From: Catellatospora sp. TT07R-123
GTDB taxonomy: Bacteria; Actinomycetota; Actinomycetes; Mycobacteriales; Micromonosporaceae
Assembly (NCBI RefSeq): GCF_018327705.1
Contig: NZ_BNEM01000001.1
Location: 4,526,001-4,590,000, forward strand
DNA: 64,000 bases
Direction: 5' to 3'
In this document: piece by piece, positions 1 to 8,628 of the stretch
How the letters are laid out: each line of letters starts with the position of its first letter
Position numbering within the stretch: position 1 is the stretch's first letter
Translations under genes and position numbers: made by a program
Notes under the pieces: model-generated
The model's database searches: none
Told to the model about the DNA's origin: nothing
Seen by the model: only the letters and a program-made list of their open reading frames with translations

Positions 1-335
1 TGCGCGACGACCGGGCGGCGGCGGTGCTGGCCGCGATCCAGCGCGTCCGGTTCGAGGAGATGCGCACCCGGCTGCGGGCGGTCGCCACCTGCCGGACGGA
101 CTACCTGCGCACCCACCGCGACACCCTGTCGGCCGGGCGCAACGCGCGCGAGGAGCTGACCCGCATCCTCGACGGCCTGATCGACGCGTACGCCCGCATG
201 CCCCAGCCGCCGGCCTGGTTCAAGTTCGGCCTGGACTTCCCACCCGAGCCCGGCTCGCGGCGGGAGTGGCTGAAGCAGGCCCGCTGCGAGATGGTCGAGC
301 GCCGCCGCGCCGCCCTGGACCGCGGCCCGTTCTGA
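1..335 (+). CDS. Hypothetical protein, 5' end outside the window
   Basis: The reading frame is open from the first bases (frame 3) and ends at TGA 333-335, so at least 110 C-terminal residues are present and the start lies upstream. The product is charged and helical, rich in Arg and Glu, with a Pro/Trp/Phe patch near the middle, and has no signal peptide or membrane segment in the visible part. I do not recognise the family. A strong hairpin follows 21 bp after the stop, so this is probably the last gene of its transcript. Confidence 0.6.
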   Translation, partial: RDDRAAAVLAAIQRVRFEEMRTRLRAVATCRTDYLRTHRDTLSAGRNAREELTRILDGLIDAYARMPQPPAWFKFGLDFPPEPGSRREWLKQARCEMVERRRAALDRGPF

Positions 336-355
336 CGACGACACCCTGAGAGTGG

Positions 356-392
356 CCAGTGCCCTCCCGCCGAGCTGGCGGAAGGGCACTGG
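356..392. terminator. Bidirectional hairpin terminator
   Basis: Arms 356-371 and 377-392 form a 16-bp stem with one mismatch and a 5-nt loop. It lies between the stop of the upstream plus-strand gene and the stop of the convergent DUF397 gene, as expected for a shared terminator. No U-tract follows, which is common in high-GC actinomycetes. Confidence 0.7.
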
Positions 393-423
393 CGCAGGTC
401 GAGATACCGGCACGGTGGTCGAC

Positions 424-648
424 TCAGAGGTCGAACTCGCCGTCCTTGGCGCCCTCGACGAAAGCGTCCCACTCGGCGGGCGTGAAGATCAGCGCCGGGC
501 CGGTCGGGTTCTTGGAATCACGCAGGGCGATGGCGCCACCGACGAATGCCACCTCGACGCAGTTGTCGCAGTTGGGTCCGCTCCGCGTGCTCTTGTACCA
601 CTGTGCTTGGCTCAGATCGACTCGAAACCCCTTGGTCTCGATTTCCAT
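424..648 (-). CDS. DUF397 domain protein
   Basis: This 74-residue protein shows the DUF397 pattern: W-Y-K-S near the N-terminus, N-C-V-E-V, then R-D-S-K and a C-terminal F-T-P-A-E-W-D-A-F. DUF397 proteins are small actinobacterial partners usually encoded beside an XRE/DUF5753 regulator, and some pairs influence development and antibiotic production. Here its first codons overlap the end of the XRE gene (612-1493) by 37 bp on the same strand, implying translational coupling. It has no signal peptide, so it is presumably cytoplasmic. The family assignment is secure; the target process is unknown. Confidence 0.88.
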   Translation of the reverse strand: MEIETKGFRVDLSQAQWYKSTRSGPNCDNCVEVAFVGGAIALRDSKNPTGPALIFTPAEWDAFVEGAKDGEFDL

Positions 649-1493
649 AGTGGCTCCTCCGCCAGTTGTGCGATCAGCGCGGCGGACTCCGGGGGGCTCA
701 AGGCTGCCCCCTGGAGGTGTTCGAAGATCAGAAGGTACTTCTCCAAGTCGTCGGACTTCTCCAGGAAGAGTCCGCCGGTGGCATTCTCCGCGTAAACCAC
801 GGCGGAGTCACCTGCTTCGGCGAATTCCAGGATCGTAAAAGTTCCATCCATGCCGGCATGTGCGCCGCGTTCGAAGGGCAGCACCTGGATGGTCACGTCC
901 GGTTTCGCAGCTGCTTCAGCGATAAGCCGCAGCTGCTGCCGCATGACCGCGTCGCCGCCCACCGGACGGCTCAACACCGACTCATCGAGTACCGCCGCGA
1001 AGCTGATCGGATCGTCCTGAAGGAGCAACGAGCCACGCTTCATCCGGACACGGACCCGCTGCATCACCTGTTCGTCCGACCAATCCGGACAGGCGGCCCG
1101 GAGCATCGCCTCGGCGTACTCGGCCGACTGGAGCAGGCCGGGCACCACCTGCTGCTCGTACGCCTTGATCGCGCTGGCCGCCGCCTCCATGCCGACGAAG
1201 GAACTGACCAGCACGTTGGTGTACGGATGCCACCAGCCCTTCTGGCGGGCCTGCTTGGCGATCTCGACCAGCTCGTCGATCTCCCCCGGCGGAGCGCCGT
1301 AGATCGTGAGCATGTCGCGTACGTCCCGCGAGGTGACCGAGTTGTGCCCGGTCTCGATCCGGGAGATCTTCGATTGGGAGCATTCGAGCTTGTCAGCCAC
1401 GTACTCGAGCGTGATTCCGGCCTGCTCCCGCCTGCGGCGCAGTTCGGCACCGAGGCGTCTACGACGCACGGTGGGGCTCTGTCGGACTGTCAC
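612..1493 (-). CDS. XRE-family regulator with DUF5753 sensor domain
   Basis: This 293-residue protein has an N-terminal lambda-repressor-type helix-turn-helix (about residues 14-70, with S-Q-S-K-I-S-R-I-E-T-G in the recognition region) followed by a DUF5753-type domain (about 100-280) recognisable from the Y-E-Q-Q-V-V-P-G-L-L-Q and R-Q-L segments. Such proteins bind DNA as dimers and pair with a DUF397 partner, here the overlapping downstream gene. A 17-bp perfect palindrome 52 bp upstream of the start (1545-1561) is a candidate autoregulatory operator. Family assignment is strong; the targets cannot be read from sequence. Confidence 0.9.
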   Translation of the reverse strand: MTVRQSPTVRRRRLGAELRRRREQAGITLEYVADKLECSQSKISRIETGHNSVTSRDVRDMLTIYGAPPGEIDELVEIAKQARQKGWWHPYTNVLVSSFVGMEAAASAIKAYEQQVVPGLLQSAEYAEAMLRAACPDWSDEQVMQRVRVRMKRGSLLLQDDPISFAAVLDESVLSRPVGGDAVMRQQLRLIAEAAAKPDVTIQVLPFERGAHAGMDGTFTILEFAEAGDSAVVYAENATGGLFLEKSDDLEKYLLIFEHLQGAALSPPESAALIAQLAEEPLWKSRPRGFESI

Positions 1494-1544
1494 GGCGCAC
1501 CTCCGCGACGTTGCGGCGAGGGACCCGACGCCTGCTACCCCCCG

Positions 1545-1561
1545 CCATCAGATTCTGATGG
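1545..1561. promoter_or_regulatory. 17-bp palindrome upstream of the XRE gene
   Basis: CCATCAGA-T-TCTGATGG is a perfect inverted repeat with 8-bp arms and one central base, 52 bp before the XRE start, in the 385-bp intergenic region (1494-1878) shared with the divergent gene at 1879. Position and symmetry suggest an operator for the XRE dimer; this is inference. The rest of the interval is AT-richer than its surroundings and shows no gene. Confidence 0.45.
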
Positions 1562-1878
1562 GTCTGTCGTGTTGCGAGTTTGCTCCCACGATCGGGGAAT
1601 CTTCAACCGGCCGAACGCACAGAGGGTGCGACACAGCACGCTCACGCGGCATTAACCACAGCTTGTCGCATACCAGACGTATGACACCTTCGCGCATACG
1701 CATCTTGCAACTTGCATTGAGCAAGGTTGTCGGGCAGAGTGTCTGTTATAGCACCGGAAGTACGATCTTGGCGGTTCAATGATCACGCTGGGTCTACGGT
1801 GCCATCTCTGAGCGTTCAACGAACGACAACCGAATCCGTGTTGTACGCACGGCACCTGTCCGACGAAGAGCAGGAGAC

Positions 1879-2211
1879 ATGGTGACTCCCCAGGCCGGCG
1901 ACATCCTCCATGTGACCCGAGAAGCAAGCGTGCAGTTTCTTCGCCCGATGATGTTCCGCGTGATCCGCGTGCACGACTGGCCGACCTACGACGGCTGGGT
2001 GTGGCTCGACGGCTACCAGCTCAACGCCGCGGGGGACGCGGTCGAACGCCGCTCGATCTTCGTGCAGCGCTCCGGCCTGCGCGTCGTGCCCGACCAGGCG
2101 GCCACCCGCCCGCGCAACGCCGCCCCGCACGCCGCGGCGGTCCAGCGGCCGGGCAGCCACAACTCCCGCCCGACCCTGCACGGACGCCCCGCGGTCGCGG
2201 CCGTCCGCTGA
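1879..2211 (+). CDS. Hypothetical protein, 110 aa
   Basis: The start ATG at 1879 is preceded by AGGAGAC at good spacing, which supports the start. The first ~75 residues form a compact, probably beta-rich domain (several Trp, R-V-I-R-V-H-D-W, W-V-W-L-D-G-Y) and the last ~35 are Ala/Pro/Arg/His-rich and probably disordered. There is no signal peptide or transmembrane segment. I do not recognise a family. It diverges from the XRE/DUF397 pair and is followed by a hairpin, so it is likely monocistronic and might be controlled by that regulator. Confidence 0.75.
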   Translation: MVTPQAGDILHVTREASVQFLRPMMFRVIRVHDWPTYDGWVWLDGYQLNAAGDAVERRSIFVQRSGLRVVPDQAATRPRNAAPHAAAVQRPGSHNSRPTLHGRPAVAAVR

Positions 2212-2223
2212 CCCGCGTTGCTC

Positions 2224-2257
2224 GCGCCCCCGCCGGTGACCACCGGCGCCGGGGCGC
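2224..2257 (+). terminator. Hairpin terminator
   Basis: A GC-rich inverted repeat, left arm 2224-2238 and right arm 2241-2257 with small bulges, lies 13 bp after the stop at 2211. It probably ends that transcript. Confidence 0.5.
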
Positions 2258-2456
2258 GATCGCGTTTCCGGGCCGAGTCCGAGCCAGACTCACGATTTTC
2301 GGTTCCCGCCGGTACGCGCCGGATTACGATCGAATGACCCTAGTGAAATGACGGTAGCGACTCGCTTGGCCGACTGCTCCAGCGCAGGCGGCCGCGACGA
2401 GTCACTATCGTCGGCCCTCGCGTGGCACGGCACCCGCTCACCCGGGAGACGGCGCC

Positions 2457-2786
2457 ATGGAAGACCGAGAGATCGCCTCTGGAGCCAGCGCCAGAGCGAC
2501 CGTTCCACATCGACACCGGCTGGCCGCATTGTGCGGCGCGGCCCTGGCGGCGGCGCTGTTCACGCCGGTCCAGGCCACGGCCGGATCAGGCGAGGCGCGA
2601 CCCGCGGCACAGTACGCCGCGCAGGCGCCCGCCCCCGAGCAGGCACCGGCGCCTGCCGGGTTGCACACCACGCACAACCTGCCGCCCGAACTGATGGCGC
2701 GGTCGCTCATCTCGACCGGGATGATCGGCATCGGCCTGGCCGTCGGCGGCATCGTGATCGTGGCGTACCGCCGACGCCAGTGGTGA
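2457..2786 (+). CDS. Small secreted, C-terminally anchored protein
   Basis: This 109-residue product has a basic N-terminus, a hydrophobic stretch at about 22-40 ending in an Ala-rich signal-peptidase-like site, an Ala/Pro-rich linker (about 45-70), a hydrophobic segment at about 84-103 and a basic tail (Y-R-R-R-Q-W). That layout is a secreted peptide anchored by one C-terminal membrane helix. No enzymatic motif is visible and I do not recognise a family. It ends 2 bp from the convergent PASTA gene, so the two 3' ends nearly abut. Confidence 0.6.
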   Translation: MEDREIASGASARATVPHRHRLAALCGAALAAALFTPVQATAGSGEARPAAQYAAQAPAPEQAPAPAGLHTTHNLPPELMARSLISTGMIGIGLAVGGIVIVAYRRRQW

Positions 2787-2788
2787 CC

Positions 2789-3547
2789 TCAGTTGGGGCT
2801 CTCCTGCGGTGACGGCGACAGCGACGGGCTGGGCTCCGCCGACGGGCTCGGCAGCGGCACCGCAACGATGATCTTCACCGTCGCGTGGGGCTCCAGCAGC
2901 GAGCCCGGATCCGGCTCGGTCGCCACGACCGTGCCGGGCGCCACCTCGTCGGTCGGGCGCAGCTCGACGTCCGGGTTGAGCCCGACCGCCTGCAGCGCCG
3001 CGATCGCCTGCTCCTGGCTCATGCCGACGATGTCCTGCGGCACCGCCACCGGGCTGGCCGCGACGGACGGCGACGGCGCCGGGCTCGCCGCCGCGCTGGT
3101 CGGCGCGGCGGGGCTCGGGGCCGCCGTCGGCGACTCGCTCGGCAGCGGCGCCGGCGCGTTGTCGCGCATGGCGAACCACACCGCCACGCCCATCACCGCG
3201 AGCAGCAGCACGCTGACGACGGTGATGAGCGCCGGGGCGAGCCAGCTCCGCTCGGCCGGGCCGTACTCCAGCGGCGGGAGGGTGTCCTCCTGCGGCTGCG
3301 GCGCGCGCACGCCCGCGCGGCCGGTCCAGACGTCGTCCACGGGCGGCAGCACCGAGGTGCGGTCCAGCGCCGGCGTCTCGGGCACGTCGGACGAGCTCAG
3401 CACCTCGGTCCGGTCGGCGTCGACCGGTGGCACCTGCCCCGCGGGCAGCACCGTGGTCGCCTCGTCGCCGGGGGCCCCGCCGGCCGGGGGCGGCGTGGTG
3501 CCGTCCTCGGCCGGGGTGCCGTCGTCGTGCTGCTGGGCCTCAGACAT
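2789..3547 (-). CDS. PASTA-domain single-pass membrane protein
   Basis: The 252-residue product has a ~90-residue Pro/Asp/Thr-rich cytoplasmic segment, one transmembrane helix (about 97-120), a Pro/Ser/Ala linker and a single PASTA domain (about 168-230, with D-I-V-G-M-S-Q-E-Q-A and P-G-T-V-V-A-T-E-P-D-P-G), then a Ser/Pro tail. PASTA domains bind peptidoglycan or lipid II and usually occur on Ser/Thr kinases or class B penicillin-binding proteins; here neither enzyme is fused. The next gene (3611-4297) has the same architecture and orientation, 63 bp upstream, so the pair looks like a duplication. Confidence 0.85.
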   Translation of the reverse strand: MSEAQQHDDGTPAEDGTTPPPAGGAPGDEATTVLPAGQVPPVDADRTEVLSSSDVPETPALDRTSVLPPVDDVWTGRAGVRAPQPQEDTLPPLEYGPAERSWLAPALITVVSVLLLAVMGVAVWFAMRDNAPAPLPSESPTAAPSPAAPTSAAASPAPSPSVAASPVAVPQDIVGMSQEQAIAALQAVGLNPDVELRPTDEVAPGTVVATEPDPGSLLEPHATVKIIVAVPLPSPSAEPSPSLSPSPQESPN

Positions 3548-3610
3548 GCTGCCGTCCTACCATGTCGATCGGACAATTCACTGCTTCGGGGCACATCGGG
3601 CGTGCCTGGC

Positions 3611-4297
3611 TCAGCCGGCCGCGGCCGGGGAAGGCGACGGATCGGCGGGCTTCTCGCAGGTCAGCGTGATCCGGTCGCCCCACGACACCGTGGTGTCCTT
3701 GGCCGCCGACGCCTCCTTGAACGGGTCGTCCTTGTCGCCGATGTACTTCTCGACCTGCAGACCGTTCGCGCGCAGGATGTCCTTGGCCTTCAGGCACGAC
3801 CCGCCCGAGAGGTCGGGCATCGGGAACGTGTAGACCGGCCCCGCCACGTACAGCGTGATGGACTTGCCCGCCTTCAGCGGCGAGCCCACCGGGGGATCGG
3901 TCCGCACCACGTTGCCGGCGGCGGTCTCACCCGGCTCGTCGAAGCTGACGTTCACGGTGAGCTTGAGGCCGAGCAGTGTGGTGTACGCCTCGCGGAAGTT
4001 GGTGCCCTCCACGTCCGGGATGGTCGCCCCGGTGTAGGTCGGGCTGGCCGCGACCGAGGGCAGCGGCGAGGCGCTCGGCGACGCCGACGCGGCCGGGGAC
4101 TCGACCGCCGCGGTCGGGGATGGAGTGCCGTTCGCCTTCGGGGTGCCGCTGTCACCGGCCGCGAACCAGCCGATGGCCAGGCCCGCCACCGCCATCACGA
4201 CGGTGCCGGTCGCCACGGTGGCGATCGCGCCGGGGCTCAACCCGCGGCGGCGCTGCTGCGGCTGGTCGACCCCCGTCTGCCACGGATCGGTCATCAT
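3611..4297 (-). CDS. PASTA-domain membrane protein, two repeats
   Basis: The start ATG at 4297 follows GAGGAGAGC; a longer frame upstream lacks a ribosome site. The 228-residue product has a short basic cytoplasmic N-terminus, a transmembrane helix at about 25-47, a Ser/Pro/Ala linker, and two extracellular PASTA domains (about 90-155 and 156-218), the first with I-P-D-V-E-G and R-T-D-P-P-V-G-S, the second with M-P-D-L-S-G and a Cys. It probably senses cell-wall material outside the membrane. It is divergent from the membrane-protein gene at 4389, and the 91 bp between them must carry both promoters. Confidence 0.85.
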   Translation of the reverse strand: MMTDPWQTGVDQPQQRRRGLSPGAIATVATGTVVMAVAGLAIGWFAAGDSGTPKANGTPSPTAAVESPAASASPSASPLPSVAASPTYTGATIPDVEGTNFREAYTTLLGLKLTVNVSFDEPGETAAGNVVRTDPPVGSPLKAGKSITLYVAGPVYTFPMPDLSGGSCLKAKDILRANGLQVEKYIGDKDDPFKEASAAKDTTVSWGDRITLTCEKPADPSPSPAAAG

Positions 4298-4388
4298 GCT
4301 CTCCTCTGTCGCGACGCCTGCCTCGGACGCCGCAACGAGAGTAAACCGTTCACACGAAGCCACCTCGCGTTGCTATACCCTCGGCATC

Positions 4389-5552
4389 ATGTCGTTATAC
4401 GGCCAGGGCGAGCGGTCGGGATGGGGCGCGATCGCCGCCGCCGCAGGCGTCTCCGCAAGCGCCGGAGCTGCACAGCTGGGCATCGGGTATGGCCTGGGCA
4501 TCTTCTCCTGGCTCCCGGCGCTGCCCGACTCGGGCGAAGCCGCCTGGCTGGCGAGTCTTGCCTGGACGGTATGGATTTCCGCCTTCTCGGTGGTCCTCGG
4601 CGCGGTCGTGGCCGACCGCATGTCCGGCCCGAGTGTCCAAACCTCGACAGTCGTCCGGGTGCTGTGGCGCATCGCACTCTCCGTCTCCGCCGCGCTGGGC
4701 GGCCTGGTCGTGGTGGCGCTCACCGCGATCCCGGCCCGCGGCGCCCACCGGGCCGACACGTTCGCCCCGCACCTGCTCGTCGGCGGATACGCCGTCGCCG
4801 GAGTGCTGCTCGGCCTGCTGCTGGCGATCGCCGCGCTGTCCGCCCGCGCCGTCGCCGCGAACCTGTTCGCCACCGGCGTCTGGCTCTGGCTGCTGGCGGT
4901 CACCGCCTCGGTCGACAGCCTCGCCGCCGGCCGCGAACCCGGCGTCTCGCAGCTCGGGGTGTGGCCGGTCACCGCCGACGGGCCCTGGTTCCGCAGCCTG
5001 TATCTGCCCGGCGCCGCCATCGCCGCCGTGTCGACCCTGCTCATCGGCCTGCTCGCGGCCTGGCCCGCCGCACGCCGCCGCGACGCCCAGGCCGGGATCG
5101 TGCTGTCGGGCGCCGCCGGACCGGCCCTGGTCGCGGCCGCCTACCTGCTGGCTGCGCCGACGCTGACCAGCGTGGCACCCGAGCAGCTCTCCGCCCACCT
5201 GATCGCGCCGTACTCCGTGGTCACCGGCCTGGTCGGCGCGGTGCTCGCCGTCGTAGTCGGCTGGCCCCGGCGGCCCCGGCCCGCCGTCCCGGCCCAGGGC
5301 CGCGCGAAGACCCGCCCCACCGGCCCGGCGACCCGCCCCACCGGCACGGCAGCCCGTCCCGAGCCCGCGACTCCGGCCACCGGCGTCGCCACCGTCGCCG
5401 CACCCGCCGCACCCACTGCGAGCAGCGAGGCCTCGACCGCCGCCGACCCGGCCGCCCCGAGCGGCGCCGCACCCGCCGAGCAGACCAGCGCGATCCCGAC
5501 CCCCTCGGCCGACCCCACGACCCCCTCGCGCCGCTCCAGGCCCAAGAAGTAA
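4389..5552 (+). CDS. Polytopic membrane protein of unknown function
   Basis: The start at 4389 is chosen because the longer upstream frame would run back through the divergent gene. The 387-residue product has about eight hydrophobic segments between residues 10 and 290 and then a ~95-residue Ala/Pro/Thr-rich, low-complexity cytoplasmic tail ending in basic residues. No catalytic motif is visible. Similar proteins are common in actinomycetes as hypothetical membrane proteins. It converges on the CapA-like gene, with a palindromic repeat element between the stops. Confidence 0.75.
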   Translation: MSLYGQGERSGWGAIAAAAGVSASAGAAQLGIGYGLGIFSWLPALPDSGEAAWLASLAWTVWISAFSVVLGAVVADRMSGPSVQTSTVVRVLWRIALSVSAALGGLVVVALTAIPARGAHRADTFAPHLLVGGYAVAGVLLGLLLAIAALSARAVAANLFATGVWLWLLAVTASVDSLAAGREPGVSQLGVWPVTADGPWFRSLYLPGAAIAAVSTLLIGLLAAWPAARRRDAQAGIVLSGAAGPALVAAAYLLAAPTLTSVAPEQLSAHLIAPYSVVTGLVGAVLAVVVGWPRRPRPAVPAQGRAKTRPTGPATRPTGTAARPEPATPATGVATVAAPAAPTASSEASTAADPAAPSGAAPAEQTSAIPTPSADPTTPSRRSRPKK

Positions 5553-5570
5553 GCGCCGTCGGGTGGGGGA

Positions 5571-5633
5571 TGATCGCCGTTTGCGGTCATCCCAGCTCCC
5601 TCAGCACCACCTTGTGACCGAAACCAGCGATCA
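5571..5633. repeat. 63-bp intergenic palindrome, copy 1
   Basis: 19-bp arms TGATCGCCGTTTGCGGTCA (5571-5589) and TGACCGAAACCAGCGATCA (5615-5633) are inverted copies with three mismatches around a 25-bp centre. The left arm is identical to that of the element at 34619-34681, and a third copy with the same geometry lies at 16071-16133. It lies between convergent genes and could also terminate transcription. Confidence 0.7.
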
Positions 5634-5647
5634 CGCCGCGTCGCCGG

Positions 5648-6850
5648 TCAGCGGATGACGGTGAGCTGATCCGGGTTGGCGCCGCGGGAGCGGAGCACCC
5701 GGGTGGAGCGGTCGGCGCTGGCCCGGCACGCCCGTTGCAGCGGGGCCGGGCACGCCGACACCAGCAGCACCCGCGCGGGCCCGTCGTTGAGGCGCATGTA
5801 CGTCGGCAGCGCCTCCGCCCTGGTCACCCGGAACCGGCCCGGCTCGACCTCCGTGAAGGTGAACCGGCTGATCACCCCGTCCCGGGTGTCGTCGGAGAAC
5901 CCCTGGTACGAGATGTGGTTGCCCATGCCGTAGGCGACCCACCGGTCCCCGATCCGCTCGAACGGCTGCACCACGTGCGCGTGGTGGCCCAGGATCAGGT
6001 CGATCGACCCGTCGGCCAGCAGCCTGCGGGCGACGTCGAGCTGCTGGCTGTTGGGCCGGTGCTCGTACTCCGTACCCCAGTGGACGGAGACGATGACCAC
6101 CTCGGCGCCGGCCTGGCGGGCCCGCCGGGCCGCAGCCCGCACCCGGTCCGGTTCGAGCAGGTTGACCAGCCACTCCTTGCCCTTGGGCCGCCGTATCCCG
6201 TTGAACCCGAAGCTGTACGACAGCAGCCCGACCCGCACCCCGCGCACCGTGACGATGGTCGGGGTGTCCTGCTCGGCCTGGCTGCGGGCCATCCCGGCGT
6301 GCGCGATCCCGGCCCGGTCGAGGGCGTCGAGGGTGCGCCGGACGCCCGCCTCACCTCCGTCGATGGAGTGGTTGGAGGCGGTGGAGCAGGCGTCGTAGCC
6401 GGTGTCGCGCAGCGCGGGGACGATCTGCGGCGGCACCTTGAAGACGGGATACCCCGTGAACGGGCCGCCGGGGCTGCCCAGCGGGGTCTCCAGATGGCAG
6501 ATGGCCAGGTCGGCGGCGGAGACGACGGGCTCGACCCCGGCGAGTATGGGCCGGAAGTCGTATCCGCCACCGGGGCTGTCGCGCTGCGCCTGGGCCCAGA
6601 GGCCGTTGTGCAGCAGCACGTCGCCGGAGCCGACGACGGTGAAGGTGCGCGGGGCGAAGCCTGGGCTGGGCGGCGCGGGCGCCGGTTCAGGTTGCGGCAG
6701 GGCCCGGCCGGGCTGCACGGAGGGCGGAGGCGGGGCGGGGGCATGACCGGAGGGGGTGGGCGGCGCACCGGGGCCGCCGCAGGTGTTCAGCGCCAGCACG
6801 AGCACGCCGACCAGCACCCCGCTCAGGCGTGCGGCGCGAGCGCGCAGCAT
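5648..6850 (-). CDS. CapA-family (poly-gamma-glutamate-type) lipoprotein
   Basis: From ATG 6850 the 400-residue product begins with a basic/hydrophobic signal ending in L-N-T-C-G-G, a plausible lipobox; the frame is open to 6952 but that start would bury the signal. After a Pro-rich linker comes a CapA domain (about 65-330): G-S-G-D-V-L-L-H near its start, C-H-L-E-T-P, S-N-H-S-I-D, S-V-H-W-G-T-E-Y and L-G-H-H-A-H-V, the metal-ligand motifs of the metallophosphatase-like fold. Family members act in capsular polymer export or are uncharacterised surface hydrolases. No capB or capC lies nearby, so a capsule role is not supported by context. Confidence 0.88.
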   Translation of the reverse strand: MLRARAARLSGVLVGVLVLALNTCGGPGAPPTPSGHAPAPPPPSVQPGRALPQPEPAPAPPSPGFAPRTFTVVGSGDVLLHNGLWAQAQRDSPGGGYDFRPILAGVEPVVSAADLAICHLETPLGSPGGPFTGYPVFKVPPQIVPALRDTGYDACSTASNHSIDGGEAGVRRTLDALDRAGIAHAGMARSQAEQDTPTIVTVRGVRVGLLSYSFGFNGIRRPKGKEWLVNLLEPDRVRAAARRARQAGAEVVIVSVHWGTEYEHRPNSQQLDVARRLLADGSIDLILGHHAHVVQPFERIGDRWVAYGMGNHISYQGFSDDTRDGVISRFTFTEVEPGRFRVTRAEALPTYMRLNDGPARVLLVSACPAPLQRACRASADRSTRVLRSRGANPDQLTVIR

Positions 6851-7001
6851 CCGGGCAACCCCGTCCCCGTCGACCACGAGCGCATCCCTCCCGAACATGG
6901 CTCGTCGCGGTGCGCCTCGGCGCACCAGGTGAGACAACACGTTGGAGGACACCGGACCACCCCGCCATCCGCTGTTCAGCCATCAGAGAGGTGTTCGGCC
7001 A

Positions 7002-8471
7002 TCAGAGGGGCCAGGTGTGCACCGGTTCGTTGCCGCGCGAGAGTTCGGCGTACCGCCCGACCATCTGGCGCAGGGCCTCGGGCCGGTCCAGGCCGCGCTC
7101 CTGTAGCGCGCGCACGGTCTGGACCTGCCAGGTGGCGCCGTTGCGGCCGAGCAGGCAGCGCTGCTCGATGATGCCGAGCAGCCGGTCGCGCTCGGCGGGA
7201 CCGACGCCGTACTGGTCCAGGCCTTCGGCGGCGCGGGGCAGCAGTTCCAGCACCAGATCCGTGATCTTGATTTCGCCGCGGCGGGGCCACCAGGCGGGCG
7301 CGGCGATGCCCCGGCGGGCGGCCGAGTGGAAGTTGTCCTGCGCCACGCTGAACGGCAGCTGCGTCCAGAGCGGGCGGTCGTCCTCGGCCAGCGACCGCAC
7401 CAGCCCGTAGTAGAAGGCGCCGTTGGCGAGCATGTCGACCACGGTCGGCCCGGCCGGCAGCACCCGGTTCTCCACCCGCAGGTGCGGGCGCCCGGCCATG
7501 ATGTCGTAGACGGGCCGGTTCCAGCGGTAGATGGTCCCGTTGTGCAGGCGCAGCTCCGCGAGCTTGGGCACCCCGCCATCGCGTACGACCTGGAGCGGGT
7601 CCTCCGCGTCCATGATCGGCAGCAGCGGCGGGAAGTAGCGGACGTTCTCCTCGAACAGGTCGAAGATCGAGGTGACCCAGCGCTCCCCGAACCAGACCCG
7701 CGGACGCACCCCCTGGGCCTTGAGCTCGTCGGGCCGGGTGTCGGTGGCCTGCTCGAACAGCGCGATCCGGGTCTCGTCCCACAGCTGGTGCTGGAACAGG
7801 AACGGCGAGTTGGCCCCGACCGCGACCTGGAGGCTGGAGATGATCTGCGAGGCGTTCCAGTACGCCGCGAAGTCGGCTGGCGACACCTGGAGGTGGAACT
7901 GGAGGCTGGTGCAGGCGGCCTCGGGCGCGATCGAGTCGGTGTGCACCGTGAGCCGCTCGACGCCGCGGATGTCCAGCCCGATCTGCTCGCCGCGCGCGGC
8001 GAGGATCTCCTCGTTGAGGGTGCGGTAGCGGCCACTGGTGGACAGGTTGGCGGCCACGGTGTGCTCGGGGGTCAGCGTGGGCAGGATGCCGATCGTCAGC
8101 ACCGAGGCGTCGTGCCGCCGCGCGTACCCCTCGGCGTTGTCCAGGCTGGCCCTGATCTGCGCCTCGTACTTGGTGAGGCCGTCGGCGGCGATGAGGCGCG
8201 GTGGCACGTTCAGTTCGAGGTTGAAGCGCCCGAGCTCGGTCTGGAAGTACGGATCGCGCAGGTCGGCGAGCACTTCGGCGTTGCACATGGTCGGCCGGTG
8301 CTCCGGGTCCACCAGGTTCAGCTCGATCTCCAACCCGGTCATCGGGTAGTCGGAGTCGAAGGTGAAGTCGTTGAGCATCATGGCGAACACGTCGAGGCAG
8401 CGGCGGACCTTCTGGCGGTACTGTTCCCGCTCCTGCCGGGTGAAGCTCTGCTGCAGTACTTCCTGGCCCAT
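7002..8471 (-). CDS. Glutamate-cysteine ligase family 2 (GCS2) protein
   Basis: The start at 8471 follows GGGAGGGCTTT. The 489-residue protein matches the GCS2 fold: G-L-E-I-E-L-N near residue 45, L-G-R-F-N-L-E-L-N near 80, L-Q-F-H-L-Q-V and H-L-R-V-E-N-R-V-L-P. Enzymes of this family join glutamate and cysteine (EgtA-like in ergothioneine synthesis) or make related gamma-glutamyl amides. No other ergothioneine gene is beside it, so the substrate is open. It is divergent from a MarR regulator with a 157-bp shared promoter region. Confidence 0.88.
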   Translation of the reverse strand: MGQEVLQQSFTRQEREQYRQKVRRCLDVFAMMLNDFTFDSDYPMTGLEIELNLVDPEHRPTMCNAEVLADLRDPYFQTELGRFNLELNVPPRLIAADGLTKYEAQIRASLDNAEGYARRHDASVLTIGILPTLTPEHTVAANLSTSGRYRTLNEEILAARGEQIGLDIRGVERLTVHTDSIAPEAACTSLQFHLQVSPADFAAYWNASQIISSLQVAVGANSPFLFQHQLWDETRIALFEQATDTRPDELKAQGVRPRVWFGERWVTSIFDLFEENVRYFPPLLPIMDAEDPLQVVRDGGVPKLAELRLHNGTIYRWNRPVYDIMAGRPHLRVENRVLPAGPTVVDMLANGAFYYGLVRSLAEDDRPLWTQLPFSVAQDNFHSAARRGIAAPAWWPRRGEIKITDLVLELLPRAAEGLDQYGVGPAERDRLLGIIEQRCLLGRNGATWQVQTVRALQERGLDRPEALRQMVGRYAELSRGNEPVHTWPL

Positions 8472-8628
8472 AAAGCCCTCCCGACGCACGGTAAGCACGC
8501 GAACTCTCAGCGTACTTGCCTTGGGCGACAACAGGATCGGGCGGTCGTCCCGTTCGGACGTTTCATCGTCTCATCCTTCGGGAAACGAAGGGCAACATAT
8601 GTGCCATCCCGCCCGATACGATACTGAA
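8472..8628. promoter_or_regulatory. Divergent promoter region of the GCS2 and MarR genes
   Basis: This 157-bp gap must drive both genes. It holds the partially symmetric GGCAACATATGTGCC just before the MarR start, containing the palindrome ACATATGT, and a wider CGTTTC...GAAACG inverted pair. These are typical sizes for MarR operators, so autoregulation and control of the ligase gene are plausible but inferred. Confidence 0.4.
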
